Of a stretch of 29,671 nt of DNA, positions 1 through 7,441 are shown one piece after another (the stretch's first letter is position 1; each line of letters opens with the position of its first letter). A model generated the notes under the pieces. It did no database searches. It was not told where the DNA came from and was given only the letters and a program-made list of their open reading frames with translations. Source of the stretch: an uncultured Candidatus Saccharibacteria bacterium (GTDB lineage Bacteria; Patescibacteriota; Saccharimonadia; Saccharimonadales; UBA4665); NCBI GenBank assembly GCA_903891235.1, contig CAITDW010000081.1:1-29671 (forward strand), read 5' to 3'. Both the position numbers and the translations under genes were made by a program.

Positions 1-193
1 ATACCAATATTTGGAACAGCCAAAGGCATGTTGGCTAGGTTTTAGTATTAAAAACATAAATAATGGTAGTGGTGTTATAACTCTGAGCTATTCAAATCCA
101 TTTTATATGCATGATCTATATACTAGCTTTTTTTCTATCATTATTAGAGAAAATAGTTATGCTTATATTGATGTCTCGATATATAGATATATA

Positions 194-227
194 TAGATAT
201 ATAGATGTATATGTATCTATATATCTA
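194..227. repeat. AT-rich inverted repeat (13-bp perfect stem) upstream of the first glycosyltransferase
   Basis: The left arm at 194-206 (tagatatatagat) is the exact reverse complement of the right arm at 215-227, with an 8-nt loop (gtatatgt) whose outer bases can also form G-U pairs in RNA. It lies just upstream of the extended -10 element at 237-245. It has no GC-rich stem and no T-tract, so it is not a normal intrinsic terminator. It could be an operator for a dimeric regulator or simply a cruciform-prone AT tract. The rest of 1-252 holds no gene I can support. Confidence 0.6.
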
Positions 228-236
228 TTCTAAATC

Positions 237-245
237 TGATATAAT
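237..245 (+). promoter_or_regulatory. Extended -10 promoter element for the glycosyltransferase operon
   Basis: TG-a-TATAAT is a perfect extended -10 (TGnTATAAT). The hexamer ends at 245 and the best start codon is the ATG at 253, so transcription would begin at or within a base or two of the ATG, implying a leaderless mRNA. No convincing -35 is visible at the expected distance, as is normal for extended -10 promoters. The site also argues against the ATG-like starts at 205 and 211, which lie upstream of it. Confidence 0.5.
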
Positions 246-252
246 CATCATA

Positions 253-2331
253 ATGATAGAGAAAATAAAATCCGAAAAATTTGTGGAGATGTTGACTACT
301 TCCAGTAGGCTCTCTAAGCAAATGGAACTCAATGCTGCTATTAAGCCTGAATTTATTAAAACATTACCTATCGATGAATCTGCAGATAGTGTCTACAAAA
401 AATACAGACTAAGATCTAGGATCAGGCAGTACAAAACCACAGCTTCTTATAAAAAAAACATATTAAAAAATAAGAAAAAAGTAATTAAGATTAGTATCAT
501 CATTAATGATGATTTAAATTTAATAGAAAATACCAATGAATGTCTTAGTTCGATTTTGGATAAGCCCTGTAAATTTGGTTATGAAATATTATATATGGGT
601 AAAAATCCTATAAAAAATTATGCTAATTTTGGAATCACATACATAAAAATAGATTCAGAAGGATTCAATAATGCTCATTTAAAGAGTGCTGTGAATAGTG
701 CTAAAGGTGAGTATATAGTTTTGATAAATTCAGACATGAGATTGTTGAATGGTTGCTTGGATGTCATGACAGACATACTTATTGATGATAATGGGATTGG
801 TGTCGTCTCTGGCAAGGCAATAAGAGAAGATGGTTTATTGGATGAGGCGGGATCTATTTTGTTTTCAGATGGAAGTTATAAAAAATTTGGTAGCCTAAAA
901 GACATCAACGACTATAAATATAACTACCGTAGAGATGTTGATTGTATTAGTTCATCTTGCTTGATCTTAAGAAAAGAAGATTTCTTGAAATTGAAAAATT
1001 TAGATTTGAAGCATAATTCAGTTGATTACTCAATATTGGATCTAGAGCTCAATATAAGATACTTTCTTGGTAAAAGAATGGTTTTTGATCCTCATGCACT
1101 GGTGGTAAAAAAGAATAGTCATATTTCAGGTGTTTTTAAAGAAGATAAGAATAGGTTCATGAAAAAATGGGATAAAGAGATAAAGCGAGATTATCACAGA
1201 GAAGGAAGTAGTGACTTATTAGCATCTAAATATGGCAAAAAGAAAAAACTTTTAATAGTTGATTCCATTGTTCCGGAGAGAGATCATGATGCCGGGAGTT
1301 TAAGAATGTACCAAATAATAAAGTCTGCGCTGGATCTACATTATGATGTTACTTTGTTTCCTGATAACCTTACAGCATCTCAGCCACATACTAGTGAACT
1401 ACAAAAAATGGGCGTTGAAGTTGTTTATGGTGGGAGTAGTAGTTTTGATAATTTTTATACAAACAGAATTAATTATTATAACGATATAATATTATCAAGG
1501 CCCAATGTTGCAATTAAGCACCTAATATATTGCAAATTATATCAACAAAACGCAAAATTGATTTATGATACTGTTGACCTTCATTATCTAAGAATAAGAC
1601 GACAGGCCGAAGAAGAAAATAATAATTCACTACTTAAAGAATCAAATGACTGGAAAAAACTTGAAACTTATCTAATATCGGAAACAGACGAGACTCTAGT
1701 TGTTAGCTATGAAGAGAAAAAACTTTTAAAATCATCCAAAATAAAAGCGGATGTATCGATATTAAGCGTCATCAACCCAAGGCCAAATAATTTACAAAAA
1801 AAAGAATATAGTCAAAGGGAAGGCCTTTTGTTTATGGGAGATTATAGTAGAGATCCTAATCGATCAGCTGTTGAATGGTTTGTTAAAGATATAATGCCAA
1901 TAATAAAAAAACAAATTCCAGATATTAAATTAACTTTAATTGGCAATAACCAAAAGTATATAGAAAGATTAGAAAGTCCAAATGTGCTAATCAAGGGGTT
2001 CGTTGAAGAAACAAACCCCTACTATGACAAAGCCAGGCTTTTTGTTTGCCCTTTGCTTTATGGAGCTGGTGTCAAGGGAAAAATTGCAGAGTCAATATCT
2101 TATGGGCTACCAGTAGTGAGTACTAGTATAGGAATAGAGGGAATGTATTTAAAAGATGGTGTTAGTTGTTTAGAGGCTAATTCTCCGGAAGATTTTGCTG
2201 CAAAGGTTGTTGAAGTTTACAATAACGAAAAGCTATGGAACAATATACGAGAAGGTGGACTTAAAATTTACGAAAAATATTTTTCAGAAGAGGCCGGAAG
2301 ACTTGCAGTGAAAGAAGCTTTAAGTGAATAA
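253..2331 (+). CDS. Two-domain glycosyltransferase (GT2-like N-terminus, GT4-like C-terminus)
   Basis: Predicted cytoplasmic or membrane-associated enzyme that adds sugars to a surface glycan. With the start at 253 it is 692 residues. Residues about 80-285 resemble a GT-A (GT2) fold: KISIII strand, then GEYIVLINSDM with a DXD-like SDM near 160-162, and a later CLILRKEDF segment; the GT2 motifs are weak and the domain may be degenerate. Residues about 332-690 are a GT-B (GT4) domain, with KLLIVDSIVP opening, LLFMGDYSRDPN starting the second Rossmann half, and KGKIAESISYGLPVVST in the nucleotide-sugar site. I start at ATG 253 because a perfect -10 sits just upstream; in-frame ATGs at 205 and 211 would lie in or before the promoter. 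It overlaps the next gene by 8 bp, so the two are co-transcribed. The sugar and acceptor are unknown. Confidence 0.85.
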   Translation: MIEKIKSEKFVEMLTTSSRLSKQMELNAAIKPEFIKTLPIDESADSVYKKYRLRSRIRQYKTTASYKKNILKNKKKVIKISIIINDDLNLIENTNECLSSILDKPCKFGYEILYMGKNPIKNYANFGITYIKIDSEGFNNAHLKSAVNSAKGEYIVLINSDMRLLNGCLDVMTDILIDDNGIGVVSGKAIREDGLLDEAGSILFSDGSYKKFGSLKDINDYKYNYRRDVDCISSSCLILRKEDFLKLKNLDLKHNSVDYSILDLELNIRYFLGKRMVFDPHALVVKKNSHISGVFKEDKNRFMKKWDKEIKRDYHREGSSDLLASKYGKKKKLLIVDSIVPERDHDAGSLRMYQIIKSALDLHYDVTLFPDNLTASQPHTSELQKMGVEVVYGGSSSFDNFYTNRINYYNDIILSRPNVAIKHLIYCKLYQQNAKLIYDTVDLHYLRIRRQAEEENNNSLLKESNDWKKLETYLISETDETLVVSYEEKKLLKSSKIKADVSILSVINPRPNNLQKKEYSQREGLLFMGDYSRDPNRSAVEWFVKDIMPIIKKQIPDIKLTLIGNNQKYIERLESPNVLIKGFVEETNPYYDKARLFVCPLLYGAGVKGKIAESISYGLPVVSTSIGIEGMYLKDGVSCLEANSPEDFAAKVVEVYNNEKLWNNIREGGLKIYEKYFSEEAGRLAVKEALSE

Positions 2332-3304
2332 AAATAATGGTCAATTATTACCTTTTGTATCAATTATAGTTATTAACTGGAATGGAGAGAAATTTTTAAG
2401 AAATCTTCTTCCCATTCTAGAAAAACAAACTTATCCTAAAAACAAATACGAAATTGTTGTAGTAGATAATAATTCAACAAAAGATGATTCTATAAATTTT
2501 GTGAAATCTAATTTTCCAAAAATAAAGCTTATAGAAAATTCAAAAAATGATGGATTTGCAGGTGGATGTAATTTAGGTATAGTTAACTCTCAGGGCGATT
2601 ACTATTTACTAATAAACACTGATACAAAACCAAAAATAGACTGGCTTGAGGAGCTTGTAAAGTGCGCTCAGAGCAAAAAGAATACTGGAGCAGTTGTATC
2701 AAAACTATTATTTGATAAAGCTGGAAAGGAAAACATTATAAATAATGCCGGTTCAACGCTATTCCCAGACAGACAATGGCCTGTTGAGGAAATAGGCGCC
2801 AACAAACCAGACGGCCCAGAATTCAGTAAGCAGCGTGAGATTACCGCTCTTTGTGGCGCTAGTCTTTTGCTTAGCAAAGAGATGCTAAAAGATATAGGTA
2901 TATTTGATGAATCTTTTTTTATGTATTTCGAAGATACGGATCTTTCATGGAGAGGGCAAAATGCAGGATGGAAGTTTTATTATTGTCCTACTTCAATAGT
3001 TCTTCACGAGCACAGTGGGTCCAGCGTTGAGCATTCTGATTTTTGGACATTTTTTGTAACAAGAAATAGATTACTCATAATGTGGAAGCATGCAAAAGTT
3101 TTGCTCGCAACTAAGGTGTACCTTAACTTTATAAAAGAGTTTACTATTATGCCTTGTGTTAATTTAATAAGGAACAGGCATAAAAGACACCAACTACATA
3201 TGCTTAAGCTGGGGCTTGGGATTCATTTGTCTTTTTTGAAACACCTACCCATTGTAATAGCCAAAAGATTATCATTGATTAAGGATAGGAGTCTGGATAA
3301 ATGA
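2324..3304 (+). CDS. Family 2 glycosyltransferase (rhamnosyltransferase-like)
   Basis: A 326-residue GT2 enzyme expected to transfer an activated sugar to a growing glycan at the inner membrane face. It opens with VSIIVINWNG (12-21), then VVVDNNS (46-51), a metal-binding NTDT (98-101) and FEDTDLSWR (202-210), which carries the likely catalytic acidic residues of WbbL-type rhamnosyltransferases. The C-terminal 100 residues are basic and hydrophobic, fitting membrane association. The start is a GTG inside the last codons of the preceding gene (8-bp overlap), which suggests translational coupling; no in-frame ATG lies close by. Its TGA stop overlaps the ATG of the next gene. Donor specificity cannot be read from sequence. 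Confidence 0.9.
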   Translation: MNKNNGQLLPFVSIIVINWNGEKFLRNLLPILEKQTYPKNKYEIVVVDNNSTKDDSINFVKSNFPKIKLIENSKNDGFAGGCNLGIVNSQGDYYLLINTDTKPKIDWLEELVKCAQSKKNTGAVVSKLLFDKAGKENIINNAGSTLFPDRQWPVEEIGANKPDGPEFSKQREITALCGASLLLSKEMLKDIGIFDESFFMYFEDTDLSWRGQNAGWKFYYCPTSIVLHEHSGSSVEHSDFWTFFVTRNRLLIMWKHAKVLLATKVYLNFIKEFTIMPCVNLIRNRHKRHQLHMLKLGLGIHLSFLKHLPIVIAKRLSLIKDRSLDK

Positions 3305-4497
3305 AAGTAGTAATTCTTGACCCGTACTTTGAGACTCTTGGTGGCGGCGAAAAAGTTGTTTCTGTTATGGCTGAGCATCTTAGCCAGAAACATGAAGTAG
3401 TAATATTGGTTGACAATGAAATCAGTAAAGAAAAAGTTAATAAATATTTTGATGTTGATTTAACAAATGTTGATTTTGAATTGATACCAGATCATAACTT
3501 ATTTGTTAAATTCATTACATATCATAGATTTAGAGTTTTTGGGCGCTGGAAATCTCTGGTCTATGACTATAGTAGTTTAAAAATGTTGAAAAGAATAAAA
3601 GCAGATTTGTTTATTAATAATCTTTATCAAAGCAACTTACCTAGTCCAGCAAAAAAAAGTATCTATATGTGCATGTTTCCTCAAAAGATTAAACTTGAGG
3701 ATAGTAAAGCGTCAGTAGCTAGAAAAATTTATAATTTTATTACTAAAATCATTGAATCTATTTTGTTGGGTAGTAGAGAAAAAGCTCTTAAATCTTACAG
3801 TGTAGTAACTGCTAATTCAAAATATACCTCTTCTTGGATAAAAAACTACTGGGACATTAAATCATCGATTCTTTATCCTGTGTGTGATTATATGGGACCA
3901 CCATTAAAAAAAGAAAAAATTATCATGGGAGTTGGTAGATTTTTTGCAGATAATGGTTCTTCTCATCATAAAAGACATGACCTATTAATTAAGTCATTTA
4001 TAGAATTAGGTCATGACGACTGGGAATTGCATCTCTGTGGAAGTCTCGGTGAGGATAAGGATTCTAAAAATTATTTTAAGAAATTACAGAAATTATCGAT
4101 CGGTAAGTCTAATATTCATCTACATCCCAATAAGCCTTTTGATGACATCAAAGAACTTTACAAAAAAGCCTCTATCTTTTGGCACGCAACTGGTTTTGGG
4201 TATGATTCTGAAGAATTTCCTGAAAATCAAGAACACTTTGGTATAACAACAGTTGAAGCAATGTCTGCCGGCGTAGTCCCTGTCGTCTACGGTAGTGCGG
4301 GTCAAAAAGAAATAGTTACAAATGAAATTGATGGTTTGCTTTGGTTAGATATCGATGAGCTCAAAAAACAGACCTTAAAACTAATTAATAGCCCCTCGTT
4401 AACATCTCGATTACAAAAAAAATCTATATTAAGAGCAGTTGATTTTAGTAGAGAAAATTTTGTCTTAAATTTGAATAAGATTATAGATAGAATTTAG
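3301..4497 (+). CDS. Family 4 glycosyltransferase
   Basis: A 398-residue GT-B (GT4) retaining glycosyltransferase. The N-terminal domain starts MKVVILDPYF and contains GGGEKV (14-19), the glycine loop seen in ALG11-like mannosyltransferases. The C-terminal domain starts near 207 (IIMGVGRFF). The EX7E motif is intact, with Glu311 and Glu319 in EHFGITTVEA, followed by SAGVVPVV. It overlaps the previous gene by ATGA (3301-3304) and ends the rightward three-gene run. Only 3 bp separate its stop from the stop of the converging methyltransferase, and a shared hairpin covers both. It probably acts in the same glycan pathway; the sugar is unknown. Confidence 0.9.
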   Translation: MKVVILDPYFETLGGGEKVVSVMAEHLSQKHEVVILVDNEISKEKVNKYFDVDLTNVDFELIPDHNLFVKFITYHRFRVFGRWKSLVYDYSSLKMLKRIKADLFINNLYQSNLPSPAKKSIYMCMFPQKIKLEDSKASVARKIYNFITKIIESILLGSREKALKSYSVVTANSKYTSSWIKNYWDIKSSILYPVCDYMGPPLKKEKIIMGVGRFFADNGSSHHKRHDLLIKSFIELGHDDWELHLCGSLGEDKDSKNYFKKLQKLSIGKSNIHLHPNKPFDDIKELYKKASIFWHATGFGYDSEEFPENQEHFGITTVEAMSAGVVPVVYGSAGQKEIVTNEIDGLLWLDIDELKKQTLKLINSPSLTSRLQKKSILRAVDFSRENFVLNLNKIIDRI

Positions 4498-4524
4498 TAT
4501 TTATTTTCTATTAATAATCTTTTT
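4477..4524. terminator. Probable terminator hairpin spanning both convergent stop codons
   Basis: The arm at 4477-4492 pairs with 4506-4521: 8 perfect pairs (AAGATTAT with ATAATCTT), one A-A mismatch, a G-T wobble, then 6 more pairs, leaving a loop of about 13 nt. On the plus strand it runs into TTTTT (4520-4524). The stem is AT-rich, so it is weak by E. coli standards. The glycosyltransferase TAG (4495-4497) lies in the loop and the minus-strand TAA (4501-4503) does too, so one structure could serve both convergent transcripts. Confidence 0.45.
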
Positions 4525-5025
4525 GGTCTTATTTAAAAGTTTCCAAGATCTAGAATTAAGAATTTTATTCAACTCATTCTCTTTTTTTAAATGAAGTTTT
4601 CTTTCTCGATCTAGTTCTTTGTCTATTTTTAAAAGATGTTCATTAAATTTTTTCTCAATATCAGTTATTTCTCTATTGATTGAGTCGATAGGGGTATTAG
4701 ACATTGGTTTGATATTTTTAACGAATTTTTTACTTGGAATGGCGGCTCCGATATATTGAAAGATAACTGATTCGGGGCTATAGATATATTTATCAAATTT
4801 TTCAGTGTATTCTAGTCCAATATTATTTAGCTCTTTTTTTAGAATATTTTTTGGAATATCACGCGTTGTGCAATCAGTTTTTTCTATTTTGTAACCTGAC
4901 CTTTCAAAGAGTTGATATATTTCTATCTTATCGTAATAATGAAGATGGGTTTTATCTAACAAACCCCAATCTGTGTACTCAAATCTACCTTTGAGTAGTT
5001 CAATTCTAACGAGGCCATTTGCCAT
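4501..5025 (-). pseudogene. C-terminal part of a disrupted SAM methyltransferase, with coiled-coil tail
   Basis: This 174-residue reading frame from ATG 5025 is in the same frame as the fragment at 5071-5403 and is separated from it only by a TAA at 5071-5073. Between them, 5026-5070 translates without a stop and contains LLKPTGQIIFSIPN, the usual methyltransferase strand before a PNxxN motif, so the domain continues across the stop. The piece carries HLHYYDKIEIYQLFERSGY, typical of the C-terminal half of class I methyltransferases in glycan loci. It ends in a charged coiled coil of about 75 residues and the motif LNSRSWKLLNKTKKI, a tail common on wall-associated glycosyltransferases and methyltransferases. 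On its own it lacks the SAM-binding half and is probably inactive. Confidence 0.7.
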
Positions 5026-5070
5026 GTTTGGTATAGAGAATATTATTTGTCCGGTTGGTTTTAGGAGTTT

Positions 5071-5403
5071 TTAAATTCTGACAAGAGCTTCTGCTGGATA
5101 TAATAAATGTTCGATTATATCCGCCATCACAATGTAGTCAAAAAGACCAAGGTCTTCTAGATTATCTTTTTCTATATTTTTAACAAAAGCTTGGTCTAGA
5201 TTATTCTTAGCGATTTGAATATCTTTTTGGTCAATATCAACTCCAACAACGTATGTATTTTTTTTAGTTCTTAGAGATTTTCCCAATTTTCCACTACTAC
5301 AACCGATATCTAGAATTCGGCTATTGGGCTCGATTAGATTATAAATTTTAGTCCAGGCATTATTTTCTTCGTTTGTAAAAACATTGTTTGTATAGAAAGA
5401 CAT
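5071..5403 (-). pseudogene. N-terminal part of a disrupted class I SAM methyltransferase
   Basis: The 110-residue fragment has the SAM-binding core: ILDIGCSSGKLG (motif I, 30-41), VVGVDIDQ (motif II, 52-59) and FDYIVMADIIEHL (88-100). It then stops at TAA (5071-5073), exactly where families of this type read something like a Lys before LLKPTG. The stop is in frame with the downstream 174-residue part, so a single AAA to TAA change would explain it; read through, the protein is 300 residues, a normal length. Intact, it would have methylated a sugar or aglycone of the surface glycan made by its neighbours. A sequencing error or stop readthrough is possible. The gap to the exporter ATPase gene is 29 bp, so it is probably the third gene of the wzm-wzt transcript. 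Confidence 0.75.
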
Positions 5404-5432
5404 TGTATGTAATTATAGGGTATTTGTTGAGT

Positions 5433-6620
5433 TTATGTAACTGCAAATTTAGGTATTTTTATTTGAGGATCAATAAGCCCCCCTGTACTACCTTCCTTGT
5501 TTACATTAAAGGTTGTTGCTTTGTTGAACCAATCATAGTATTCAACCAATGACTGATCACAAACAGCCAGCGTTAGATCATATTTACCATTTTTTAACAC
5601 GTTTTGAAAAGTCCATTCTATTTTTAATACTTGGTCTTTTTTCATAGGTTTCGTATCAAATTTTAATCGATGGGTATTTCCCTCTAGTATGTTTTTTCCA
5701 TCTGGACCTAATACTATAAATCCAATGACCGGTGCATCAACATTTTCGTTTGCTTTAAATTCAGCTGATATTATAATTTGCTCGTCTCCAACTACCACAT
5801 GAGAATGAGTTGTTTTTATTTTCTCAGTTCCCCATCGATCTTTTTTATCATCTTTATATTCTGTTTTGTCTTTATCTACTTCTAGCGCAAAAAGCTTCTG
5901 GTATTCTTGAGATATTTCTTCAGGATGTCCTTGGTAAACAATATTGCCTTCCTCTATCATGATTGCTCTGTCACAGTATTGTCGAATAGCTTCCATATCA
6001 TGAGTTACCAGAACTACTGTTTGATTTGTCCTTTTTAGGTGCATAAAATAGTTGAAGCATTTTCTTTGGAATGATGCATCCCCAACGGCTAATACCTCAT
6101 CTAGTACGAGAATGTCTGATTTAACTCTTGTTGCGATTGAAAAAGCTAGTCTAACCTGCATTCCTGATGAATAATTTTTTAATTTTTGATCCATAAATTT
6201 GTGAAGTTCAGCAAAATCTACTATGTCTTTATACATTGAGTGCATCTCTTTTCTGTTGAATCCAAGCAATGCTCCATTTAGATAAACATTTTCTCTTCCG
6301 GTTAAGTCAGGGCTAAATCCAACTCCAAGTTCTATGAATGGCGTTAATTTTCCGTTGACCTCAATAGTTCCTTGTGTTGGTTCGTAAATACCAGCTAGCA
6401 ATTTTAAAAGTGTGCTTTTACCACTACCGTTTCGTCCAACTATGCCTATGAATTCTCCTTTTTTTACATCAAAAGAAATGTTATTGAGGGCTTTTTGCAA
6501 ATCAAAGGACTTATTTCTCTTATAAAAATTAATTGCTAGGTTCTTTATTGAGCCACTTTTTTCGTGAGGTAGTTTAAATGTTTTACCAACACCCGAAACT
6601 CTTATTGCTATTTCATCCAT
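5433..6620 (-). CDS. wzt: Polysaccharide ABC exporter ATP-binding protein with Wzt-type C-terminal domain
   Basis: The 395-residue cytoplasmic ATPase powers export of a lipid-linked polysaccharide with the permease encoded just upstream (2-bp gap). Residues 1-235 form the nucleotide-binding domain: Walker A GRNGSGKST (62-70), signature YSSGM (150-154), Walker B ILVLDE (170-175) and H-loop Thr-His (206-207). The region FIELGVGFSPDLTGRENVYL is characteristic of the Wzt/TagH/RfbE subfamily. Residues about 255-395 add a beta-rich domain like Wzt_C, which in O9a-type systems binds the modified non-reducing end of the glycan. That fits the methyltransferase and glycosyltransferases next to it, although the methyltransferase now appears broken. 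Teichoic-acid export (TagH) is the alternative, but TagH tails are different. Confidence 0.9.
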   Translation of the reverse strand: MDEIAIRVSGVGKTFKLPHEKSGSIKNLAINFYKRNKSFDLQKALNNISFDVKKGEFIGIVGRNGSGKSTLLKLLAGIYEPTQGTIEVNGKLTPFIELGVGFSPDLTGRENVYLNGALLGFNRKEMHSMYKDIVDFAELHKFMDQKLKNYSSGMQVRLAFSIATRVKSDILVLDEVLAVGDASFQRKCFNYFMHLKRTNQTVVLVTHDMEAIRQYCDRAIMIEEGNIVYQGHPEEISQEYQKLFALEVDKDKTEYKDDKKDRWGTEKIKTTHSHVVVGDEQIIISAEFKANENVDAPVIGFIVLGPDGKNILEGNTHRLKFDTKPMKKDQVLKIEWTFQNVLKNGKYDLTLAVCDQSLVEYYDWFNKATTFNVNKEGSTGGLIDPQIKIPKFAVT

Positions 6621-6622
6621 GA

Positions 6623-7423
6623 CTACACATCCTCCGCGAATGTTTTAGATTTAATGCGAAAATAGGTTATTCCTACTATAAAAGTCAGTATAACTATTGC
6701 AAAAGGTGCGAGTATTAGGAAAATATTGTTTGTTGAATTTGAAATAGTGTATGTGTCATGGCTAACTAGGGCATATCTTACTGCTTGAACGGTTTGGGTT
6801 AAAGGACTCATAAACAGAATGGTTTTTACAATGGGCCAGTGTATTTTAGATATTGGATATAGTATTGGTGTCAGATAAAAAAGAACCTGGCATATTACTT
6901 CCCAAATATAGCTAATATCTCTGTATTTTACGAAAGCAGCCGACAAAAAGAAAGCTAAACCTAAAGCAAAAATGTATAGTTCAAAAAGTAATAGTGGTAT
7001 CCACAAAATACTTATCATTGGACTAAGATGATTCAATATCATAAATATTGCGATTACGATTACGTTAATTAAGATATTAATTACACCTGATAAGCTAGTG
7101 GATATAATAATCATAGATCTGGGAATTTTAATTTTTCTAATAAGGTCGCCTCTAGCAACAATGGCACTTACCGATCCAGAGGTAATTTCCAAGAAAAAGT
7201 TCCAAGTAATTATTCCAACCAGCAAATAAACTGCACTGTGAGGAATACCGTAGTTTACGTGCAAAAATTTAATAAAAACTATATAAAGAATCGTAAATAA
7301 CAGAAGGGGTCGTAATAATGTCCAAGCGTAACCTAAAATCGAACCTTGGTAACGTAGCTTAAAATCTGTAGCTACAAGTTCACCAAGTAATGATCGGTTT
7401 TGTTTTGAAAATATGTGATTCAT
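6623..7423 (-). CDS. wzm: Polysaccharide ABC-2 type exporter permease
   Basis: The 266-residue integral membrane partner of the downstream ATPase. It has about six hydrophobic segments and the N-terminal cytoplasmic helix with LVATDFKLRYQGSILGYAW, a conserved ABC-2 (Wzm/TagG) sequence preceding the first membrane span. IRKIKIPRSMIIIS in the middle is the coupling-helix region typical of this family, and LFYLTPILYP is the conserved periplasmic re-entrant portion. The 2-bp gap to wzt implies one transcript. Its start is only 18 bp from the divergent glycosyltransferase start, with a TATAAT -10 on this strand at 7440-7435. The substrate is presumably the glycan made by the surrounding genes. Confidence 0.9.
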   Translation of the reverse strand: MNHIFSKQNRSLLGELVATDFKLRYQGSILGYAWTLLRPLLLFTILYIVFIKFLHVNYGIPHSAVYLLVGIITWNFFLEITSGSVSAIVARGDLIRKIKIPRSMIIISTSLSGVINILINVIVIAIFMILNHLSPMISILWIPLLLFELYIFALGLAFFLSAAFVKYRDISYIWEVICQVLFYLTPILYPISKIHWPIVKTILFMSPLTQTVQAVRYALVSHDTYTISNSTNNIFLILAPFAIVILTFIVGITYFRIKSKTFAEDV

Positions 7424-7441
7424 TAATCTATTGTATTATAG
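7424..7441. promoter_or_regulatory. Divergent promoter region in an 18-bp intergenic gap
   Basis: On the minus strand TATAAT (7440-7435) lies 11 nt before the wzm ATG. On the plus strand the overlapping TATTAT (7434-7439) lies 2 nt before the ATG at 7442, or 8 nt before the second in-frame ATG at 7448, which would then be almost leaderless. The two -10 elements share the same base pairs, so transcription in the two directions would compete. No clear -35 elements were found. Confidence 0.4.

Noticed and set aside
2..196. Open frame running in from the left edge (about 65 codons)
   Set aside because: No recognisable domain, few charged residues and an AT-repeat end (YIDVSIYRYI) inside the inverted repeat. 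It could be the 3' end of a gene outside the window, but nothing supports that.
205..252. Upstream starts for the first glycosyltransferase at 205 or 211
   Set aside because: They sit in the inverted repeat and before the perfect extended -10; the extra residues (MYMYLYIYSKSDIIII) look like translated AT repeat.
5026..5073. Alternative explanations for the methyltransferase break: frameshift or recoded stop
   Set aside because: The two halves are in the same frame, so no indel is needed. Recoding is unlikely because TAA ends many genes here, and TGA (the codon recoded in some other CPR groups) is also used as a normal stop.
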